Assembly (NCBI GenBank): GCA_034932485.1
Contig: JAYFOQ010000024.1
Location: forward strand, 19,155 to 83,154
Source of the DNA: Gordonibacter sp034932485
GTDB taxonomy: Bacteria > Actinomycetota > Coriobacteriia > Coriobacteriales > Eggerthellaceae
Direction of reading: 5' to 3'
DNA length: 64,000 bases
This document shows positions 60,572-64,000 of the stretch, in pieces; the first letter of the stretch is position 1, and every line of letters begins with the position of its first letter. The translations under genes were made by a program, and so were the position numbers. Under the pieces are notes generated by a model. That model was given only the letters and a program-made list of their open reading frames with translations. It was not told the origin of the DNA and made no database searches.

Positions 60572-60595
60572 AAAGCATCATGATAGGTGGGTATT

Positions 60596-61246
60596 ATGAC
60601 GAACGAGTACCGGTCTCTTAAAGATCATGTGTACGACTACATCGCCGATCTTATTGACGGCGGATCGCTCGCCGACGACCATAAAATAAGCGAGCAGCAG
60701 ATATGTGATGCGCTAGGCGTGAGTCGCACCCCGGTGCGCGAGGCGCTTATTCAGCTTGCTGCCGATGGTTATCTGGAAAACGTGCCGCGTAAAGGCTTCT
60801 ATGTGAAGCGTGTGACGGAGGATAGTGCCCGCGAGATTGTGGAAATTATCGGTCCCTTAGATGGGCGCGCGGCGTTGCTCGCTGTTGACGGGATGACGGG
60901 GGACGATATTGCGCAGTTGCAATTTCTTCATGGCTCCATGCAGCTGGCGATCGATAAAGGCCTCTACAAGAAGTACGATGACCTTCAACATGATTTTCAC
61001 GATTGTTATGTGAAAAAATGCGGCAATGCCCGCCTGATTGGGTTTGTTCACCAGCTCAACCGCTATTTCATGAAGCGTGAGTATGCCAATGTAGATGCTG
61101 CCGATCTTGATGCGCTCTTGCGCAAGGCCAACGATGAACATGCAGAAATCGTGCGTTTGTTTGAGCAGCGAGACGGGGCCGCACTGCAACGCTATATCCG
61201 TGACGTGCACTGGAGTATCGAAAATGCAAAATTCCTTGTCTGGTAA
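60596..61246 (+). CDS. GntR/FCD-family transcription regulator
   Basis: 216 residues from ATG 60596 (TAGGTGG upstream). Residues 5-70 form the winged helix (KISEQQICDALGVSRTPVRE, LAADGYLENVPRKGFYV). Residues 80-216 are the helical FCD ligand domain, with Asp/His metal-ligand candidates in HDFHDCYVKKCGNARL, DEHAEIVRLF and RDVHWSIEN. It is divergent from the DDAH-ArcD operon and is its likely repressor. Its end overlaps the next gene by 23 bases. Confidence 0.88.
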   Translation: MTNEYRSLKDHVYDYIADLIDGGSLADDHKISEQQICDALGVSRTPVREALIQLAADGYLENVPRKGFYVKRVTEDSAREIVEIIGPLDGRAALLAVDGMTGDDIAQLQFLHGSMQLAIDKGLYKKYDDLQHDFHDCYVKKCGNARLIGFVHQLNRYFMKREYANVDAADLDALLRKANDEHAEIVRLFEQRDGAALQRYIRDVHWSIENAKFLVW

Positions 61247-62528
61247 TGGTGGATTACAAACTGCCGTTACCCCCCACTGTCCTGTTTCTCAAGAATGTGG
61301 TGCCTGTCAGCATATTGAAGAGCGCTACGAGCTGCAGCTTGCTCGCAAGAATGCGCGCATGAGCGATTTGTTCGCTTCATTTCGCCATGTGGAGTTGCGA
61401 CCTATCTTAGGGATGGAAGACCCGTATCACTATCGCAACAAGGTGGTATCTCCCTATGCTCCCGGTAAGAAATTACCCGGTGTTGCCTCGGGTACTCAAG
61501 ACGGAACGCGAGGAAGTTCTCGTGGCGACCGTGCTCGAGAGGCGCGCGCTCGTCGTGCGGCGGGAAGGCCGCGCCATGAGATATTGTGTGGTATGTATGC
61601 TGCCCATTCTCATCGTATTGTACCTACCGATGGCTGCTTGGTCGAGAATGCCCAGGCGAAGCGTATTGTTTTGGCCATTCGGAATCTTATGCCAAAATTT
61701 GGCATCGAGCCCTACCGCGAAGACGTAGGCAGTGGTTTTCTGCGCCATGTGGTAGTGCGCGTGGGGCACACCAGCGAAGAGATATTAGTTACGCTCGTGA
61801 CGAACGGCCGTGAGTTCCCCGGTTCTCGAGCGTTCTGTCGTGAGCTTGTTAAACGTTGCCCCGCAATAACCACCATCGTGCAAAATGTGAATGAGCGCCA
61901 GACGAATGTTATCTTGGGCGAGCGCGAACAGGTGCTCTATGGCCCGGGCTTTATCCTTGATAAGCTGTGCGGCTTGAGTTTTCGTATCTCATCGCAATCG
62001 TTTTACCAGGTAAACGCTGTGCAGACCGAGGTATTGTATCGCAAGGCTATGGAGCTTGCCGCTTTTAAAGACGAAGAATGTGTCGTTGATGCGTACTGTG
62101 GTACGGGCACTATCGGTCTTGTGGCCGCCAAGAGCGGTGCGGCGCACGTTGTTGGTGTGGATACGGTGGCTGCAGCTATTCGGGACGCGCGCGAGAATGC
62201 CCGCCATAACGGCGTGGAGAATGCTCGGTTTGTTGCTGCTGACGCAGGTGTCTTCATGCGTGAGGCTGCTGCGAGTGGCGAACGGGTAGATGTTGTGTTG
62301 ATGGATCCTCCGCGTGCTGGTGCAAGCGAAGAATTCCTTGAGGCGCTGGCGGTTCTGGCACCGCAACGCGTCGTGTACATTTCGTGCGATCCTGAGACGC
62401 AAGTACGTGATGTGCGGCTTTTAGAGAAGAAGGGCTACCGCCTGCGTGTGGTGCAGCCGGTTGATATGTTTCCCCATACCGATCACATCGAGACTATCGC
62501 GCTGCTCGAGCGCAGCGACATCCGGTAA
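61224..62528 (+). CDS. RumA/TrmA-family RNA (uracil-5)-methyltransferase with RG-rich insertion
   Basis: 434 residues. An N-terminal Cys cluster CPVSQECGAC plus a later Cys (ILCGMYAA) fits the Fe-S motif of RumA/RlmD. The SAM site DAYCGTGTIGLVAA, the MDPPRAG loop and the catalytic nucleophile in ISCDPETQVRD are all conserved. No TRAM domain precedes the Cys cluster. An Arg/Gly-rich insertion of about 40 residues (near residues 80-120, for example TRGSSRGDRAREARARRAAG) interrupts the usual second domain. ATG 61224 overlaps the GntR end and has no strong ribosome site, so translation may be coupled. The target is probably a 23S rRNA uridine. Confidence 0.85.
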   Translation: MQNSLSGNGGLQTAVTPHCPVSQECGACQHIEERYELQLARKNARMSDLFASFRHVELRPILGMEDPYHYRNKVVSPYAPGKKLPGVASGTQDGTRGSSRGDRAREARARRAAGRPRHEILCGMYAAHSHRIVPTDGCLVENAQAKRIVLAIRNLMPKFGIEPYREDVGSGFLRHVVVRVGHTSEEILVTLVTNGREFPGSRAFCRELVKRCPAITTIVQNVNERQTNVILGEREQVLYGPGFILDKLCGLSFRISSQSFYQVNAVQTEVLYRKAMELAAFKDEECVVDAYCGTGTIGLVAAKSGAAHVVGVDTVAAAIRDARENARHNGVENARFVAADAGVFMREAAASGERVDVVLMDPPRAGASEEFLEALAVLAPQRVVYISCDPETQVRDVRLLEKKGYRLRVVQPVDMFPHTDHIETIALLERSDIR

Positions 62529-62567
62529 CACCGTTGTCTGTTTATGTCGGAAGGCTGAAAGGGACGA

Positions 62568-62627
62568 GTGATATCTGAGCATGAGAGGTACGCATCTCGC
62601 CTGCTCATAGAAGGGAACTCTTATCAC
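62568..62627 (+). terminator. Nested hairpin after the methyltransferase gene
   Basis: GTGATA/TATCAC (62568-62573 and 62622-62627) encloses TGAGCA/TGCTCA and GAGA/TCTC stems. No T-run follows, so it could be a weak terminator or another RNA structure. Confidence 0.45.
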
Positions 62628-62721
62628 CCATGTACGTTACGGATGGCTTGATGCTCCTTGGCGGGTATACAGAGGACTGTGTAGGTGAGGTGTGAGCGCA
62701 AGAATGCTGTAATAGGGGATT

Positions 62722-62760
62722 GTTGCAACGCGACAAAAAAGCGAAAAATATGTGTTGCAA
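62722..62760. promoter_or_regulatory. GTTGCAAC repeat upstream of cysK
   Basis: GTTGCAAC (62722-62729) is itself a palindrome and is mirrored by GTTGCAA at 62754-62760, about 70-100 bases before cysK. A regulator site is possible. No gene is seen in 62529-62825. Confidence 0.35.
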
Positions 62761-62825
62761 GGTGTCCTTTGAAGGGAAAATACGTTACACTACATGAAAA
62801 CCCAGTAAATCGCTAGGAGATTATC

Positions 62826-63764
62826 ATGGCAGATCAAGTATCGCGTATTATAGGAGAGACACCACTCGTTAGGCTTGACGCGCTGTCCGAGGAAATCGGA
62901 GCCGAGGTGTATGTTAAGTACGAAGCGGCTAACCCGGGTGCTTCTATCAAAGACCGTGCAGCTCGCTCGATGATCGATCACGCCGAACAGCGCGGTGAAA
63001 TTGCTCCTGGACGTACCGTGCTTGTAGAACCCACGAGCGGTAATACCGGTGTGGCTCTTGCCATGATCGGCGCAGCACGGGGCTATGAGGTTGTGATGGT
63101 TATGCCCGAATCTATGAGTCACGAACGTCGAGCGCTCATTGCCGCCTATGGTGCGAAGCTTGAGCTGACGCCAGCTGCCGAAGGTATGGCGGGTGCCGTG
63201 GCACGGGCTGAGGCAATTGAGCAGACACTGCCTGGGGCTTGGATTGTGGGTCAGTTTACGAATCCCGACAATCCACGTGCTCACGAGCAAACCACCGGAC
63301 CTGAGATTGAAAGACAACTAGGTCGCTTCCCCGATTATGTGGTAGCGGGTGTGGGCACGGGTGGCACTATCTCCGGTGTGGCGCACTACCTGCGCGCGCA
63401 GGGAGCCCCCACACGCTTTTTTGCTGTTGAGCCATTGGAAAGCCCGCTGGTTTCCCAAGCTCTTGCAGGTGAAGAGCTTGCTCCTGCAAGCCATGGTATA
63501 CAGGGCATTGGCGCGAATTTTATACCCGAAACACTTGACCTATCGGTGCTTGATGGTGCGTTGTCGATTCCTACTGCCGATGCGTTAGAAGCTGCTCGTC
63601 AGGTGACAACCCGTGAGGCTTTGCTTGTAGGAATCTCATCGGGAGCCAATGCTGCGGCTGTTCGTAAGCTAGTAGCCGAACACCCCGAGGCCAAGGGTGC
63701 TGTTATTGTGACGTTTGCGGTAGACACGGGAGAGCGTTATTTATCTACCCCGTTGTTTGCGTAG
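62826..63764 (+). CDS. cysK: Cysteine synthase (O-acetylserine sulfhydrylase)
   Basis: 312 residues of the fold-type II PLP family that makes cysteine from O-acetylserine and sulfide. The PLP lysine is in GASIKDRAA near residue 42, the substrate loop is PTSGNTG near 70, and the phosphate-binding loop is GVGTGGTISG near 178. ISSGANAA near 275 completes the signature. AGGAGA precedes ATG 62826. It begins SRIIGETPLVRLD, as typical for CysK. No serine acetyltransferase is next to it in the window. Confidence 0.93.
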   Translation: MADQVSRIIGETPLVRLDALSEEIGAEVYVKYEAANPGASIKDRAARSMIDHAEQRGEIAPGRTVLVEPTSGNTGVALAMIGAARGYEVVMVMPESMSHERRALIAAYGAKLELTPAAEGMAGAVARAEAIEQTLPGAWIVGQFTNPDNPRAHEQTTGPEIERQLGRFPDYVVAGVGTGGTISGVAHYLRAQGAPTRFFAVEPLESPLVSQALAGEELAPASHGIQGIGANFIPETLDLSVLDGALSIPTADALEAARQVTTREALLVGISSGANAAAVRKLVAEHPEAKGAVIVTFAVDTGERYLSTPLFA

Positions 63765-64000
63765 TGCCTAATCGATCGGGTAATAAGCTCAAGGGGTAGC
63801 CTATAAGATCAATGTTGTTTTTTGCATAGTCAAGAGGGCGGGGAAGGGCTTTTTCCATACCCTTAATTGAATTTGTAAGTTGAACACCTGTCCAGTTTAA
63901 CCTTGCAATTGGATAAAGCGTAAGCTCTTGCCCTATGCGAAGGCCTTCTGGTCTGAGCGTGGGGCACTTTTCTTCTTTCGATTGTTTTCCTACTATGGAC
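63745..64000 (-). CDS. C-terminal end of an unidentified minus-strand gene (partial)
   Basis: Reading the minus strand from base 63999, 84 codons are open to a TAG at 63747-63745, overlapping the end of cysK by 20 bases. The peptide has normal composition (for example ELTLYPIARLNWTGVQLTN and NNIDLIGYPLSLLPDRLG) and no other frame on either strand is open here. It resembles no family I can name. The start lies outside the window. Confidence 0.5.
   Translation of the reverse strand, partial: SIVGKQSKEEKCPTLRPEGLRIGQELTLYPIARLNWTGVQLTNSIKGMEKALPRPLDYAKNNIDLIGYPLSLLPDRLGTTQTTG

Overview
The window looks like part of a chromosome from an anaerobic actinobacterium of the class Coriobacteriia, probably an Eggerthellaceae member. 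The clues are several LuxR-type regulators with about twelve membrane helices, many Tat-exported flavoprotein reductases, a large Tat-exported molybdopterin oxidoreductase with its own Fe-S and membrane subunits, and arginine-type transport and hydrolysis genes. No rRNA, tRNA, CRISPR array, insertion sequence or prophage was recognised. The species cannot be fixed from this sequence alone.

Bases 1-15.7 kb hold a complete formate hydrogenlyase / hydrogenase-4 operon on the plus strand. The order is a cysteine-form formate dehydrogenase H, HyfA to HyfI, a HycH-like protein, the HycI endopeptidase, an iron-containing alcohol dehydrogenase and FdhD. A trigger-factor-like chaperone (minus) and a DinJ-like/PIN toxin-antitoxin pair follow. 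At 18.1-19.8 kb an AmiS/UreI-type channel and a formamidase very like Helicobacter AmiF are encoded. Together these suggest uptake of formamide, hydrolysis to ammonia and formate, and oxidation of formate to CO2 and H2 with ion pumping.

Bases 20-29.7 kb hold two membrane proteins (a PF06541-like protein and a DUF4405-like cytochrome with a C-terminal Cys cluster), an intergenic region packed with four hairpins, a DmsABC-like operon (minus), a divergent LuxR membrane regulator and an apparent LysR/LuxR hybrid regulator. Bases 29.8-37.3 kb hold a GC-richer operon: a degenerate UvrD-like protein, an acidic protein, a TorD-type chaperone, NapG- and NapH-like ferredoxins, a polyferredoxin and an unidentified protein. 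This looks like an electron-transfer and maturation module for a molybdoenzyme.

Bases 37.4-51.1 kb are a run of three Tat-exported FAD reductases, each next to a LuxR membrane regulator. One regulator is interrupted by an in-frame TGA. One reductase also carries a covalent-FMN domain, and another is followed by a six-haem cytochrome c. A cyclophilin and an unidentified acidic protein lie among them.

Bases 51.2-64 kb are a mix: AlkA-like DNA glycosylase, OFA-family transporter, a candidate structured RNA, a ZIP metal transporter, a second iron alcohol dehydrogenase, LrgAB, a small 4-helix membrane protein, an ArcD-like transporter plus dimethylarginine dimethylaminohydrolase under a GntR/FCD regulator with visible operators, a RumA-type RNA methyltransferase, cysteine synthase, and the end of a minus-strand gene cut by the window edge.
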